DNA of 64,000 nt from Streptomyces sp. H39-S7 (GCF_027158205.1 NZ_JAPVLU010000017.1:62001-126000), one strand, 5' to 3'; counted from the first letter of the stretch, positions 50,808-60,062 are shown. The notes: a model not told the origin generated them from the letters alone. Made by a program: numbers and translations.

Positions 50808-50822
50808 CAGCGAAGAACTGAC
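50796..50822 (+). repeat. 13-bp tandem duplication at an MFS stop codon
   Basis: GCGAAGAACTGAC occurs twice, separated by one base, at the end of the DHA2 exporter gene. The first copy contains the stop codon, the second repeats it in another register. A 14-bp duplication (GACCGCGGGAAGGG / GGCCGCGGGAAGGG) follows directly. These are slippage products of no clear function. Confidence 0.6.
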
Positions 50823-50873
50823 GGCGCAGGACCGCGGGAAGGGCCGCGGGAAGGGCCGATGGAGGGCCCGCTG

Positions 50874-51782
50874 CTACCGCCCGGCCGCCGCGAGCACCGG
50901 TCGCGCCTCGTCCGCCGGGGAGGCGCAGAGCTCGTACAGCCGCTGCAGCCGGGTGCGCGTCACCTCGTCCGCCGGGGTGTACGTCACGAGCCGCGGGCCG
51001 GAGCGCGGGCCGAGCCACAGGTGGGTGAAGTCGAACGTGAGCAGCCCGACCTGCGGGTTGAGATAACGCTTGGAGCGGTTGTCCGGCTGGAGCACCTCAT
51101 GGCGGTCCCATGCCTCGCAGAACTCCGGTGACGCCTGCTGGAGGCGCTTGAGGAGCGACTTCCAGGCCGGCTCGGCAAGGTGCTCGGCCATGCCGGACCG
51201 GAACTTGGCGGCCATCAGCCGGATCACCTCCTCGCGGTCGATCAGCGCCTCGCGCCACGCGGGGTCGGTGAAGGCGAGCCACATGATGTTGCGGTCCTCG
51301 AAGGGCCGCGCGTCCAGGTCGTCGATCAGCCGGTTGTACGTGCGGTTGTACGCGATCACGTCGTGCCGGCTGTTGGCGACGAAGGCGGGCAGCGGTTCCA
51401 GCTGCCGCAGCATCAGGCGGATCTGGTCCGACATGCCGGGGCAGTCGGCGAACGGGCTGGGGTCGGCGACACCGGCGAGGGTGAACAGGTGCACCCGCTC
51501 GTTTCGATCGAGCATCAGCGCGCGGGCGATGGCGTCGGCGACCTGCGCGGACACCTGGATCTCCCTCGCCTGCTCCAGCCACGTGTACCAGGTCACGCCG
51601 ACCGCGGCGAGCTGCGCGACCTCCTCGCGGCGCAGCCCCGGCGTCCGGCGCCGCCGCCCCGCGGGCAGCCCGACCTGCTCGGGAGCGATGCGCTCGCGGC
51701 GGCTGCGCAGGAACGAGGCGAGCTCGCGCCGCTTGATGTCGGCACCCGACTCGTACTGCGCGGTGGTCGTCGTCGTAGGCAT
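50874..51782 (-). CDS. XRE regulator with MmyB-type ligand domain
   Basis: This 302-residue regulator starts with IKRRELASFLRSRRERIAPEQVGLPAGRRRRTPGLRREEVAQLAAVGVTWYTWLEQ-type sequence (helix-turn-helix about residues 40-65) followed by an MmyB-like PAS-fold domain (LPAFVANSRHDVIAYNRTYNRLI, LNPQVGLLTFDFTHLWL) that binds fatty-acid-like ligands in one known structure. It commonly sits next to an oxidoreductase or transporter it controls; here a DHA2 exporter gene diverges from it. An inverted repeat covers its start codon. Confidence 0.88.
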   Translation of the reverse strand: MPTTTTTAQYESGADIKRRELASFLRSRRERIAPEQVGLPAGRRRRTPGLRREEVAQLAAVGVTWYTWLEQAREIQVSAQVADAIARALMLDRNERVHLFTLAGVADPSPFADCPGMSDQIRLMLRQLEPLPAFVANSRHDVIAYNRTYNRLIDDLDARPFEDRNIMWLAFTDPAWREALIDREEVIRLMAAKFRSGMAEHLAEPAWKSLLKRLQQASPEFCEAWDRHEVLQPDNRSKRYLNPQVGLLTFDFTHLWLGPRSGPRLVTYTPADEVTRTRLQRLYELCASPADEARPVLAAAGR

Positions 51783-51797
51783 GCTTTCAGCATGCCT
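51777..51797. promoter_or_regulatory. Inverted repeat over the XRE start codon
   Basis: AGGCATGC and GCATGCCT form a perfect 8-bp inverted repeat with a TTTCA spacer, overlapping the start codon of the XRE/MmyB regulator and lying about 75 bp before the divergent exporter gene. A binding site for the regulator itself is the likely role. Confidence 0.55.
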
Positions 51798-51871
51798 GAT
51801 CGCGCAGACAGTTGCGTGGTGGTTCTTATACCTGGATAAACGCTCTCTGGTACCACCCTGAAAACGGGCGC

Positions 51872-53365
51872 ATGGTGGCTCACGTGACCCCAATGGAACG
51901 CACTCCCGTCCTTCCCTCCCGTGCCGCGGTCCTCCCCCGCGTGACCCGCATCGGGACTCCCCCGGCCGCCGGGCGCCCCGCCGGTCCGGTCCTGACCGCG
52001 CTCGGCCTGTTCACCGTGCTGCTCGGCGCGGCCCTGCCGCTGATCGACTTCTTCATCGTCAACGTCGCCCTGCCGACCATCGACCGCGACCTCGCCGCGG
52101 GGCCGGCCCTGCTGGAGCTGGTGGTGGCCGGCTACGGGACCGCGTACGCCGTGCTCCTGGTGCTCGGCGGGCGGCTCGGCGACATGTTCGGCCGCCGCCG
52201 GCTCTTCCTCGCCGGGATGGCCGCCTTCGGCCTGACCTCGCTGGCCTGCGGCCTCGCGCCGGACGCCTGGACGCTGGTCGGCGCCCGGGTCGCGCAGGGC
52301 GCCGCGGCCGCGCTGATGCTCCCCCAGGTGCTCGCCACCATCCAGTCCACCACCGCCGGGACCCGGCGCGCCCGCGCGCTGAGCCTGTACGGCGCCACGG
52401 CCGGCCTGTCGATGGTCGCCGGGCAGATCCTCGGCGGCGTGCTGGTGGCCGCCGACATCGCCGGCACCGGCTGGCGCGCGGTGTTCCTGGTGAACGTGCC
52501 GGTCGCGCTGATCGGCCTGGTCCTGGCGGCCCGCACCCTCCCCGAGACCCGCTCCGAGCGCCCCGCCCCGATCGATGTCCCGGGCACCGTGCTGCTGGCC
52601 GTCTCCCTGATCACGCTGCTGGCGCCGCTGACCGAGGGCCGCGCCTCCGGCTGGCCGCTGTGGACCTGGATCTCCCTCGCCGCCTTCCCCTTCACGGCCT
52701 GCGCGTTCTACGCCGTCGAGCGCCGCGCGGACCGGCAGGGCCGCACCCCGCTGGTGCCGCCGAGCCTGTTCGAACTCCCCGGCATCCGGCGCGGTCTGCC
52801 GCTCGTCGTGCCGTTCTCCATCGGCTTCGGCGGCTTCATGCTCGTGATGGCCGTCGCCCTGCAGCAGGGCCTGGCCTTCGGCCCGATCGCGGCCGGCGCG
52901 GCGATGGCCCCGCTGGCCGTCACCTTCTTCGCCGCGTCGCTGATGGGCCCGCGCCTGGTCGCGCGGTACGGCAGCCGGGTGGTCACCGTCGGCGGCCTGA
53001 TCCAGGCCCTCGGCCTACTCCTCCTGGTCGCCGCCGCCCTGCACGACTGGCAGCACCTGAGCCTTCTCCTCCTCGCCCCGGGCATGGCGGTGGCCGGCTT
53101 CGGCCAGGGCCTGCAGCTCCCGGTGCTCTTCCGCATCGTGCTCGCGGAGGTGCCCGCAGAGCGGGCGGGCGTCGGCAGCGGCGTCATGGTCACCACACAG
53201 CAGTCCGCGCTCGCGCTCGGCGTGGCGACCCTCGGCACCCTCTTCCTGGCCCTGATCACCTCGGCCGGCATGCGGAACGCCCTGGTCATCACCCTGCTCG
53301 TCCAGCTCGGCGCCGTCGCTCTGACGATCCTGCTCAGCCTGCGGCTCCCGCGTCACGTCTCCTGA
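51872..53365 (+). CDS. MFS exporter, DHA2 (14-helix) type
   Basis: About 497 residues. Motif D is ALPLIDFFIVNVALPTI, motif A GGRLGDMFGRRRLFLAGMAAF, motif B RVAQGAAAALMLPQVLA and motif C GQILGGVLVAADI, defining a DHA2-type proton-coupled multidrug exporter. Start choice is uncertain: ATG 51872 and ATG 51893 are both in frame, and neither has a clear ribosome-binding site. It diverges from the XRE/MmyB regulator, which probably controls it. Confidence 0.9.
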   Translation: MVAHVTPMERTPVLPSRAAVLPRVTRIGTPPAAGRPAGPVLTALGLFTVLLGAALPLIDFFIVNVALPTIDRDLAAGPALLELVVAGYGTAYAVLLVLGGRLGDMFGRRRLFLAGMAAFGLTSLACGLAPDAWTLVGARVAQGAAAALMLPQVLATIQSTTAGTRRARALSLYGATAGLSMVAGQILGGVLVAADIAGTGWRAVFLVNVPVALIGLVLAARTLPETRSERPAPIDVPGTVLLAVSLITLLAPLTEGRASGWPLWTWISLAAFPFTACAFYAVERRADRQGRTPLVPPSLFELPGIRRGLPLVVPFSIGFGGFMLVMAVALQQGLAFGPIAAGAAMAPLAVTFFAASLMGPRLVARYGSRVVTVGGLIQALGLLLLVAAALHDWQHLSLLLLAPGMAVAGFGQGLQLPVLFRIVLAEVPAERAGVGSGVMVTTQQSALALGVATLGTLFLALITSAGMRNALVITLLVQLGAVALTILLSLRLPRHVS

Positions 53366-53453
53366 GTGGAATGACCCCTGAATGAAATGACAACAATTGA
53401 AATCTGTCACTCCATCTGCCATGCTTCGGTTACCCCCTCCCAAGGAGCACCCC

Positions 53454-54464
53454 GTGCTGAAGCGCACCCTCGGATCCACCGGCCCCTCCGTCTCCGCCCT
53501 CGGCCTCGGCGCCATGGGCATGTCGGCCCTCTACGGCGGCACTGACGAGGCCGAGTCGACCGCCACCGTCCACGCCGCACTCGACGCCGGCGTCACCCTC
53601 ATCGACACCGGCGACTTCTACGGCATGGGCCACAACGAACTCCTCCTCCGCGACGCCCTGCGCAGCAGCTCCCAGGGCCGCGACCAGGCCGTGCTCAGCG
53701 TCAAGTTCGGCGCACTGCGCGACATCGACGGCGGCTGGTCCGGCATGGACGGCCGGCCCGCCGCGGTGAAGAACTTCCTCGCCTACTCCCTCAACCGCCT
53801 CGGCACCGACCACATCGACGTCTACCGGATCGCCCGCGTCGACCCCGACGTGCCGATCGAGGAGACGGTCGGCGCCATCGCCGACCAGGTCCAGGCCGGC
53901 CACGTCCGCCACATCGGTCTCTCCGAGGTCGGCGCGGACGCCCTGCGCCGGGCCGCGGCCACCGCCCCGATCGCGGACCTGCAGATCGAGTACTCCCTCT
54001 TCTCCCGCGGCATCGAGGCCGACATCCTGCCCACCGCCCGCGAGCTGGGCATCGGCATCACCGCGTACGGCGTCCTCTCCCGCGGCCTGCTCAGCGGCCA
54101 CTGGACCCGCGAGCGCTCCGAGCAGAGCGGCGCCAACGGCGACTTCCGCGGCATGAGCCCGCGCTTCTCCGGCGACAACCTGGACCGCAACCTCGCCCTC
54201 GTGGAGGCACTCCGCAAGATCGCCGAAGGCAAGGGCGTGAGCGTCGCGCAGGCCGCGATCGGCTGGGTCCTCGCCCAGGGCCCGGACATCGTCCCGATCA
54301 TCGGCGCCCGCCGCCGCGACCGCCTCGCCGAGGCGCTCGGCGCCCTCGACATCACCCTCGGCGCGGCCGACCTCGCGGCCATCGAAGCGGCGGTCCCCGC
54401 CGGAGCGGCAGCGGGCGCGCGCTACCCGGAAGCGCAGATGGCCCACCTCGACAGCGAGCGCTGA
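53454..54464 (+). CDS. Aldo/keto reductase
   Basis: This 336-residue NADPH-dependent reductase has the AKR barrel: GLGAMGMSALYGG, TLIDTGDFYGMGHNE (catalytic Asp and Tyr), LSVKFG (Lys), GLSEVGADALRRA and VPIIGARRRDRLAEALGA for the cofactor. The catalytic His segment, usually YLHR, reads YRIARVDPDVPIE, so His is replaced by Ala as in a subgroup of actinobacterial AKRs. GTG 53454 follows AAGGAG. A TetR gene starts 122 bp downstream in the same direction. Confidence 0.9.
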   Translation: MLKRTLGSTGPSVSALGLGAMGMSALYGGTDEAESTATVHAALDAGVTLIDTGDFYGMGHNELLLRDALRSSSQGRDQAVLSVKFGALRDIDGGWSGMDGRPAAVKNFLAYSLNRLGTDHIDVYRIARVDPDVPIEETVGAIADQVQAGHVRHIGLSEVGADALRRAAATAPIADLQIEYSLFSRGIEADILPTARELGIGITAYGVLSRGLLSGHWTRERSEQSGANGDFRGMSPRFSGDNLDRNLALVEALRKIAEGKGVSVAQAAIGWVLAQGPDIVPIIGARRRDRLAEALGALDITLGAADLAAIEAAVPAGAAAGARYPEAQMAHLDSER

Positions 54465-54586
54465 CGCTCCCGGCGGGTCAGGGAGGCAACGGCCTCGGGC
54501 GCGGGCCGCTGGAACGGGGTCCGGCACGGGTCCGGTCCCCGACCCAGCACACTGGGGACGTACGACCCCGCTGCGAGAGGCCCCCC

Positions 54587-55183
54587 ATGCCCACCCTGAC
54601 CACCGACCGCATCCTCGAAGCCACCGAGGAGGTCCTCCGCCGCTTCGGCCCCGCCAAGGCCACCGTCGTGGACGTGGCGCGAGCCCTCGGCGTCAGTCAC
54701 GGCACCGTCTACCGGCACTTCGCCAGCAAGGCCGCGCTCCGCGAAGCCGTCACCCAGCGCTGGCTCGACCAGTCCCACGCCACGCTCTCCGCCATCGCGG
54801 CCGGGCCGCAGCCCGCCCCCGAGCGGCTGCGGCAGTGGCTGGTGGAGCTGTTCGCGGCGAAGCGACGCAAGGCCGGCGGCGACCCGGAGCTGTTCGCGAC
54901 GTACCTGGCGCTCGCGGCCGAGGCCAGCGCCGTGGTGGCCCAGCACGTCGGGGACCTGGTCGGCCAGCTCACCCGCATCATCGAGGACGGGACCACGCGC
55001 GGCGAGTTCACCCTCCCCGAAGCGTCCGACCCGGCCCGCGCGGCGCGCGCCGTCTGGGACGCCACCGGCCGCTTCCACGACCCGGCCTACGCGGCCGAGT
55101 GGTCGGCGCCCGACATCGACGCCGCCTTCGAGGCGGTCTGCGACCTCCTCCTGAACGGACTCCGCGCTCAGGGCGCCTCGTAG
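54587..55183 (+). CDS. TetR-family transcriptional regulator
   Basis: This 198-residue repressor has the N-terminal DNA-binding domain ILEATEEVLRRFGPAKATVVDVARALGVSHGTVYRHFASKAAL and a helical ligand domain. The C-terminal part with DPARAARAVWDATGRFHDP resembles the group of TetR_C regulators controlling exporters or reductases. Target and inducer are unknown; the aldo/keto reductase upstream is a candidate. Its 3' end overlaps the end of the convergent DUF4097 gene by 16 bp. Confidence 0.9.
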   Translation: MPTLTTDRILEATEEVLRRFGPAKATVVDVARALGVSHGTVYRHFASKAALREAVTQRWLDQSHATLSAIAAGPQPAPERLRQWLVELFAAKRRKAGGDPELFATYLALAAEASAVVAQHVGDLVGQLTRIIEDGTTRGEFTLPEASDPARAARAVWDATGRFHDPAYAAEWSAPDIDAAFEAVCDLLLNGLRAQGAS

Positions 55184-55986
55184 ACCACGTCCACCGACCC
55201 GGACCCCGCCGTCGCGTCGATGACCCGCCGCGACGTGCCGTCCTCCAGCCCCGCCGCGTACTCCCGCGACCCGCTCCCGCTGCGCCCGACCACCTGGTAG
55301 CGGGAACCCGGCGGGACGCCGATCCGCACGGAGCCGGAGCCCACCTTCCCCGTCACCTTCTCCGGGGCCGAGCGGAACGCGAGGTCCAGCGAACCCGAGT
55401 TCGCCCCCACGTTCGCCGTCCGGGACGAGAGCCCGGTGCCCTCGATGGTGCCCGAGCCGGTGCGGGCCCAGATGGTGCCGCCGACGTCGGTCAGGGTCGT
55501 GGAGCCCGACGTGCTCGTCAGGTCCAGGCGGCCGGTGGTGCCGTGCACGTCCGTGGACCCGGAGCTGCCCACGATCTGGATCTCGATCTCCGGCGGGACG
55601 TCGAACTCCAGCTTCACCGAGCAGCCGAGGCCGGCCGGCGACCACCACTCGGAGCACACCGCCTGCACCTTCAGCACACCGCCGTCCCACACCTTCCTGA
55701 CCTGCGGCTTCTTCATCGACCAGGTCAGCTTCTGCGTGACGCGCACCTGGCCGGCCGGCCCCGGGCGCACCGTGACCGACGCGCTCCCCGCGTCGACCTG
55801 CAAGCGCTGGACCCGTCCCCCGGGCGCGAGTTCGATCGACTGGGAGGGCTCCGGCCGGTGCGCGCCGAAGTACGCCCAGGTCTCCACCGCCATCGGCGAC
55901 ACGATGAGCAGCGCACTGATCACCGCGACCACCAGCCAGGCCGCGCGGTGCTTCCGCCGCGCCCCAGCGGCGGCGGTGCCGCTCAC
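55168..55986 (-). CDS. DUF4097-type membrane-anchored beta-helix protein
   Basis: About 272 residues: one N-terminal transmembrane helix (AWLVVAVISALLIVSPMAV) and an extracytoplasmic domain rich in Gly, Ser and Thr repeats (SSGSTDVHGTTGRLDLTSTSGSTTLTDVGG), which fits the DUF4097 putative adhesin beta-helix. Two cysteines (VCSEWW, LGCSV) may form a disulfide. The GTG start overlaps the stop of the response regulator gene (GTGA), so the three genes form one operon and the protein may act in signal perception or be a system output. Function unknown. Confidence 0.75.
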   Translation of the reverse strand: MSGTAAAGARRKHRAAWLVVAVISALLIVSPMAVETWAYFGAHRPEPSQSIELAPGGRVQRLQVDAGSASVTVRPGPAGQVRVTQKLTWSMKKPQVRKVWDGGVLKVQAVCSEWWSPAGLGCSVKLEFDVPPEIEIQIVGSSGSTDVHGTTGRLDLTSTSGSTTLTDVGGTIWARTGSGTIEGTGLSSRTANVGANSGSLDLAFRSAPEKVTGKVGSGSVRIGVPPGSRYQVVGRSGSGSREYAAGLEDGTSRRVIDATAGSGSVDVVYEAP

Positions 55987-56627
55987 GCCCCCTCCAGGAA
56001 GCGCAGCACCGCGAGCACCCGCCGGTGGTCCCCGTCCGCCTGTGGCAGGTCGAGCTTCGCGAAGATGTTGTTGATGTGCTTGGCGACCGCGCTCTCGCTG
56101 ACCACCAGCTGCTCCGCGATGCCCGCGTTGGAGCGTCCCTCCGCCATCAGCGAGAGGACTTCGCGCTCGCGCGGCGTCAGCCGCTCCAGCGGGTCGGAGT
56201 TGCGGCGCAGCAGCAGCTGGGCGACCACCTGCGGGTCGAGGGCGGTGCCGCCGTTCGCGACGCGGCGCAGCGCGTCGATGAACTCCTCGACGTCCGCGAC
56301 GCGTTGCTTGAGCAGGTACCCGATGCCGCCGCCGTGCGCCGACAGCAGGTCGGCCGCGTACCGCTCCTCCACGAACTGCGAGAGCAGCAGGACGGCGGTG
56401 TCCGGCCACTGCCTGCGGATCATCAGGGCGGCCCGTACGCCCTCGTCGGTGTAGCCGGGCGGCATCCTGACGTCGAGCAGGGCCAGTTGGGGCCGGTGCT
56501 CGTCGACGGCGGCCAGCGCGGCCTCGGCGTCGCCCACTTCGGCGGCGACCTCGAAGCCCGCGGTCTCCAGGACCTTGACCAGTCCGATGCGCAACAGGAC
56601 CGAGTCCTCGGCGATTACAGCCCGCAC
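55983..56627 (-). CDS. NarL/LuxR-type response regulator
   Basis: This 214-residue regulator has a receiver domain (VIAEDSVLLRIGL acidic pair, phospho-Asp in LALLDVRMPPGYTDEG, Lys in YLLKQRV) and a C-terminal LuxR helix-turn-helix (LTPREREVLSLMAEGRSNAGIAEQLVVSESAVAKHI). GTG 56627 follows GGAG and overlaps the 3' end of the kinase gene by 13 bp. It is the partner of that kinase and the regulator of unknown targets, perhaps its own operon. Confidence 0.92.
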   Translation of the reverse strand: MRAVIAEDSVLLRIGLVKVLETAGFEVAAEVGDAEAALAAVDEHRPQLALLDVRMPPGYTDEGVRAALMIRRQWPDTAVLLLSQFVEERYAADLLSAHGGGIGYLLKQRVADVEEFIDALRRVANGGTALDPQVVAQLLLRRNSDPLERLTPREREVLSLMAEGRSNAGIAEQLVVSESAVAKHINNIFAKLDLPQADGDHRRVLAVLRFLEGA

Positions 56628-57859
56628 GGCAACTCCACGTTGATGATGGTCGGGCCCCCGGCGGGGCTGCTGATACTGATCGCTCCGTCGACGGAGCCGA
56701 CGCGCTGCGCGAGCCCGGCCAGGCCGGTGCCGCCCGCCACGTCCGCACCGCCGATCCCGTCGTCGGTGACGGTCACCCGCAGCACGTCCCCGCGCGAGCG
56801 CACCGCGACGTCCACCCGCTCCGCGCGGGCGTGCTTGGCGACGTTGGCGAGTGCCTCGGAGACCACGAAGTACGCGACGGCCTCGACGGTGGGCGCCGCC
56901 CGCCGCTCCAGGTCCACCTTCAGGTGGACCGGCAGCGGCGCCCGCGCGGCGACGCCGGACAGCGCGGCGTCCAGGCCCCGGTCGTCCAGGACGGCCGGGT
57001 GCAGGCCACGCACCAGGTTGTTGAGCTCCTCGATGGCTTCCTTCGCCTCGCGGTGCGCCTCGTCGATCACCCGGCGCGCCTCGGGCGGCAGGTCCTTGAG
57101 GGTGGCGCGGGCCAGGCCGAGGTTCATCGCGAGGGAGACGAGCCGCTGCTGGGCGCCGTCGTGCAGGTCGCGTTCGATCCGGCGGCGTTCGGCGTCCGCC
57201 GCGTCCACGACGCCCGCCCGGCTCTCGGCGAGGTCCTCGACGCGGCGCCGCAGTTCCTTGGCCCGGTTGGGTCCCAGCAGGGCGGCGGCCGCCGAGGTGT
57301 CGAGCCGGGTGACGGCGGCGGCCAGGAAGGGCGTCGCGAGCAGCAGCAGGACCCCGGCGACGGTGACGAGCGTGTACCGCTGGGTCCAGCCGGGCAGTCG
57401 ATCCTCGACGGGCAGCGCCCACACCCAGGAGAAGACCAGTGTGCCGAAGATCCCCGCGACCCAGGAGCAGACGACGAGCACCGCTCCGGCCGCCACGAGC
57501 GGGGCGGCCACCAGGTGATAGCCGCACTGCCGCCACGTCGCCTCGGAGCGCAGCCACTGCGCGGCGCCGCGCGGGGTGTACCAGGGGCGCGGGCGGGGCA
57601 CCCGGGGGACGTTCAGCCCCAGCAGCGACCAGAACCGGCTGCGCTGCAGCATCGTCAGCGGGCCGCACACCAGGGGCACCGCGGGCAGCAGGATCACCGA
57701 GCGCCAGTCCGTCACGAGGTCGAGGACCAGCAGCGCGCTCACGCCGGCGAGCGGTACGCCCGCCGTGACGAACGCCGTGTTCCGCCATGCCCAGGCCGAC
57801 CACGGGGCGTATGCGGCGGCTTGCCGGAGTGCACGCCGCAGCGGCCCTGTTGATGCCAT
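56615..57859 (-). CDS. NarL-group sensor histidine kinase
   Basis: This 414-residue kinase has four to five transmembrane helices in the first 200 residues with little extracytoplasmic sequence, then a HisKA_3 domain with the phospho-His in RRRIERDLHDGAQQRL, and a C-terminal HATPase (VVSEALANVAKHARAE, VTDDGIGGADVAGGTGLAGL). The lack of a sensor loop suggests it senses membrane or envelope state, perhaps together with the DUF4097 protein of the same operon. The ATG at 57859 is supported by the conserved start of the first cytoplasmic region. Confidence 0.9.
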   Translation of the reverse strand: MASTGPLRRALRQAAAYAPWSAWAWRNTAFVTAGVPLAGVSALLVLDLVTDWRSVILLPAVPLVCGPLTMLQRSRFWSLLGLNVPRVPRPRPWYTPRGAAQWLRSEATWRQCGYHLVAAPLVAAGAVLVVCSWVAGIFGTLVFSWVWALPVEDRLPGWTQRYTLVTVAGVLLLLATPFLAAAVTRLDTSAAAALLGPNRAKELRRRVEDLAESRAGVVDAADAERRRIERDLHDGAQQRLVSLAMNLGLARATLKDLPPEARRVIDEAHREAKEAIEELNNLVRGLHPAVLDDRGLDAALSGVAARAPLPVHLKVDLERRAAPTVEAVAYFVVSEALANVAKHARAERVDVAVRSRGDVLRVTVTDDGIGGADVAGGTGLAGLAQRVGSVDGAISISSPAGGPTIINVELPCGL

Positions 57860-58028
57860 GCGCTCACCGTAGAGGCCCAGGTGGGGCGCCGTGCATCCCG
57901 TAGGGGTCCGCTCTCGGGGTGTAGCCAGCACCACCACAGGTCGGACCCGGGCGTTACTGACCTTCGGGAGCCCGGCGACGAGGCTTGTTCCCGTACCCGA
58001 CCGACGGGTCCGGAAGGAGTTCACCACC

Positions 58029-58529
58029 ATGTCCGTCCTGGAGATTCCGCCCCACCGGATCCGTCCGACCGCCGACACTCTCGCGTCCGGAGCCTGCGCC
58101 GAGGTCATCGAGTTGTACGCGGTACCGAAGCCGGAGCCGCGCCGCCCCAGACCGCTCGGCTACGTCCTGATCGCACTCGGAGTCGCGTTGATTCCCTGGC
58201 TCTTCGTCCTCGCGACCTCGCTGCCGGACACCGCGCAGGCGTCCCACTGGTCGACCGCCTGGGTGGGCCTGGACGCCCTGGAGGCCGTCGGTCTCATCGG
58301 CACCGGCGTGCTGCTGCGCCGCCGCGACCACCGGCTCGGCCTCGCGGCCGCCGCCACCGCGATGCTGCTGGTGGTCGACGCCTGGTTCGACGTCACGACG
58401 GCCGCCCCCGGAGCGGACTTCGCGTCCGCGCTCCTGATGGCCCTCTGCCTCGAACTCCCCCTGGCCGCGCTGTGCGCGGTACTCGCCGTACGGACGTCCG
58501 GACGCGCGAACGCCGGCGGTGCTGGATAG
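58029..58529 (+). CDS. Small integral membrane protein, function unknown
   Basis: This 166-residue protein has a soluble N-terminus of about 40 residues and four hydrophobic helices (PLGYVLIALGVALIPWLFVLA; the segment about 75-95; LGLAAAATAMLLVVDAWFDV; LLMALCLELPLAALCAVLAV). The DAWFDVTTA segment occurs in hypothetical membrane proteins of Streptomyces. No function can be given. Its stop codon forms the loop of a long hairpin. It converges with glyS. Confidence 0.72.
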   Translation: MSVLEIPPHRIRPTADTLASGACAEVIELYAVPKPEPRRPRPLGYVLIALGVALIPWLFVLATSLPDTAQASHWSTAWVGLDALEAVGLIGTGVLLRRRDHRLGLAAAATAMLLVVDAWFDVTTAAPGADFASALLMALCLELPLAALCAVLAVRTSGRANAGGAG

Positions 58530-58548
58530 TCCAGCCCCGCCGGCGTTC
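58508..58548. terminator. 19-bp hairpin with the stop codon in its loop
   Basis: Two 19-nt arms (58508-58526 and 58530-58548) pair with a single mismatch, and the 3-nt loop is the TAG stop codon of the membrane-protein gene. The first arm encodes its last six residues. It should terminate both that gene and the convergent glyS, whose stop is 28 bp away. Confidence 0.75.
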
Positions 58549-58575
58549 ACATCCCGCGACCCGCCGTTAAGGCGG

Positions 58576-59958
58576 TCAGCAGCCGAGGAGCCGGCCGCCG
58601 AGGTACGCCTGGATCTGGTCCAGCGACACGCGCTCCTGCTTCATGGTGTCGCGCTCGCGCACCGTCACCGCGTTGTCGTCGAGGGTGTCGAAGTCGACGG
58701 TGACGCAGAACGGCGTGCCGATCTCGTCCTGACGACGGTAGCGGCGGCCGATGGCGCCCGCGTCGTCGAACTCGATGTTCCAGTTCTTCCGCAGGTCCTC
58801 CGCCAGGCCCTTGGCCTTCGGCGACAGCTGCGCGTTGCGGGACAGCGGCAGCACGGCGACCTTGACCGGCGCCAGGCGCGGGTCGAGGCGCATGACCGTG
58901 CGCTTCTCCATGACGCCCTTGGCGTTGGGCGCCTCGTCCTCGTTGTACGCGTCGAGCATGAAGGCGAGCATGGCGCGGTTGACGCCCGCCGCCGGCTCGA
59001 TGACGTACGGGAACCAGCGCTCGCCGGCTTCCTGGTCGAAGAAGGACAGGTCCTGGCCCGAGGCCTCGGAGTGCGCCTTGAGGTCAAAGTCGGTGCGGTT
59101 GGCCACGCCTTCGAGCTCGGAGAACTCGTTGCCACCGAAGTTGAAGCGGTACTCGATGTCAGTGGTGCGCTTCGAGTAGTGGGACAGCTTCTCCTTGGCG
59201 TGCTCGAACCAGCGCATGTTGTCCGGGTTGAGGCCCAGGCCGGTGTACCAGTTCCAGCGCTGCTCCATCCAGTACTCGTGCCACTGCTCGTCCTCGCCCG
59301 GCTTGACGAAGAACTCCATCTCCATCTGCTCGAACTCGCGGGTCCGGAAGATGAAGTTGCCGGGGGTGATCTCGTTGCGGAAGCTCTTGCCGGTCTGGGC
59401 GATGCCGAACGGCGGCTTCTTGCGCGAAGTGACCTGCACCTGGGCGAAGTTGGTGAAGATGCCCTGGGCGGTCTCCGGCCGCAGGTACGCGACGGAGCCC
59501 GCGTCCTGGGTCGGGCCGAGGTGCGTCTGCAGCATGCCGGAGAACTGCTTGGGCTCGGTGAAGGCGCCCTTGTTGCCGCAGTTCGGGCAGTTGATGTCGG
59601 CGAGACCGTTGGCCGGCGGACGGTTGTGCTTGGACTCGTACGCCTCCTCCAGGTGGTCCGCGCGGTAGCGCTTGTGACAGGAGGTGCACTCGGTCAGCGG
59701 GTCCGAGAACGTCGCGACGTGGCCGGACGCCTCCCACACCTCGCGCGCCAGGATGACCGACGAGTCGAGTCCGACAACGTCGTCGCGCGAGGTGACCATG
59801 GAGCGCCACCACTGGCGCTTGATGTTCTCCTTGAGCTCGACGCCGAGCGGCCCGTAGTCCCAGGCGGCTCGCGAGCCGCCGTAGATCTCACTGCACGGGA
59901 AAACGAAGCCTCGGCGCTTGCTCAGGCTGACGATGGTGTCGATCTTGTCGGCGGCCAC
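58576..59958 (-). CDS. glyS: Glycyl-tRNA synthetase (class II, single chain)
   Basis: This 460-residue synthetase charges tRNA-Gly. Class II motif 1 appears in the N-terminal region ([27 protein letters not shown]), motif 2 as [26 protein letters not shown] and motif 3 as [14 protein letters not shown] zinc-ribbon-like insertion has CTSCHKRY and [10 protein letters not shown]. The C-terminal anticodon-binding domain covers about residues 350-460. Length fits the alpha2-type enzyme of actinobacteria. It diverges from the zinc-uptake operon. Confidence 0.96.
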   Translation of the reverse strand: MAADKIDTIVSLSKRRGFVFPCSEIYGGSRAAWDYGPLGVELKENIKRQWWRSMVTSRDDVVGLDSSVILAREVWEASGHVATFSDPLTECTSCHKRYRADHLEEAYESKHNRPPANGLADINCPNCGNKGAFTEPKQFSGMLQTHLGPTQDAGSVAYLRPETAQGIFTNFAQVQVTSRKKPPFGIAQTGKSFRNEITPGNFIFRTREFEQMEMEFFVKPGEDEQWHEYWMEQRWNWYTGLGLNPDNMRWFEHAKEKLSHYSKRTTDIEYRFNFGGNEFSELEGVANRTDFDLKAHSEASGQDLSFFDQEAGERWFPYVIEPAAGVNRAMLAFMLDAYNEDEAPNAKGVMEKRTVMRLDPRLAPVKVAVLPLSRNAQLSPKAKGLAEDLRKNWNIEFDDAGAIGRRYRRQDEIGTPFCVTVDFDTLDDNAVTVRERDTMKQERVSLDQIQAYLGGRLLGC

Positions 59959-60062
59959 GATGCTCTCTTCAGTACGACGAAGCGGTCAGTTGCCCCAGGT
60001 TACCGGCGGGCACTGCCCCGGTATCAAATCGGTTCCGGCGGAACCCCGGACTTCGAAGGCAA

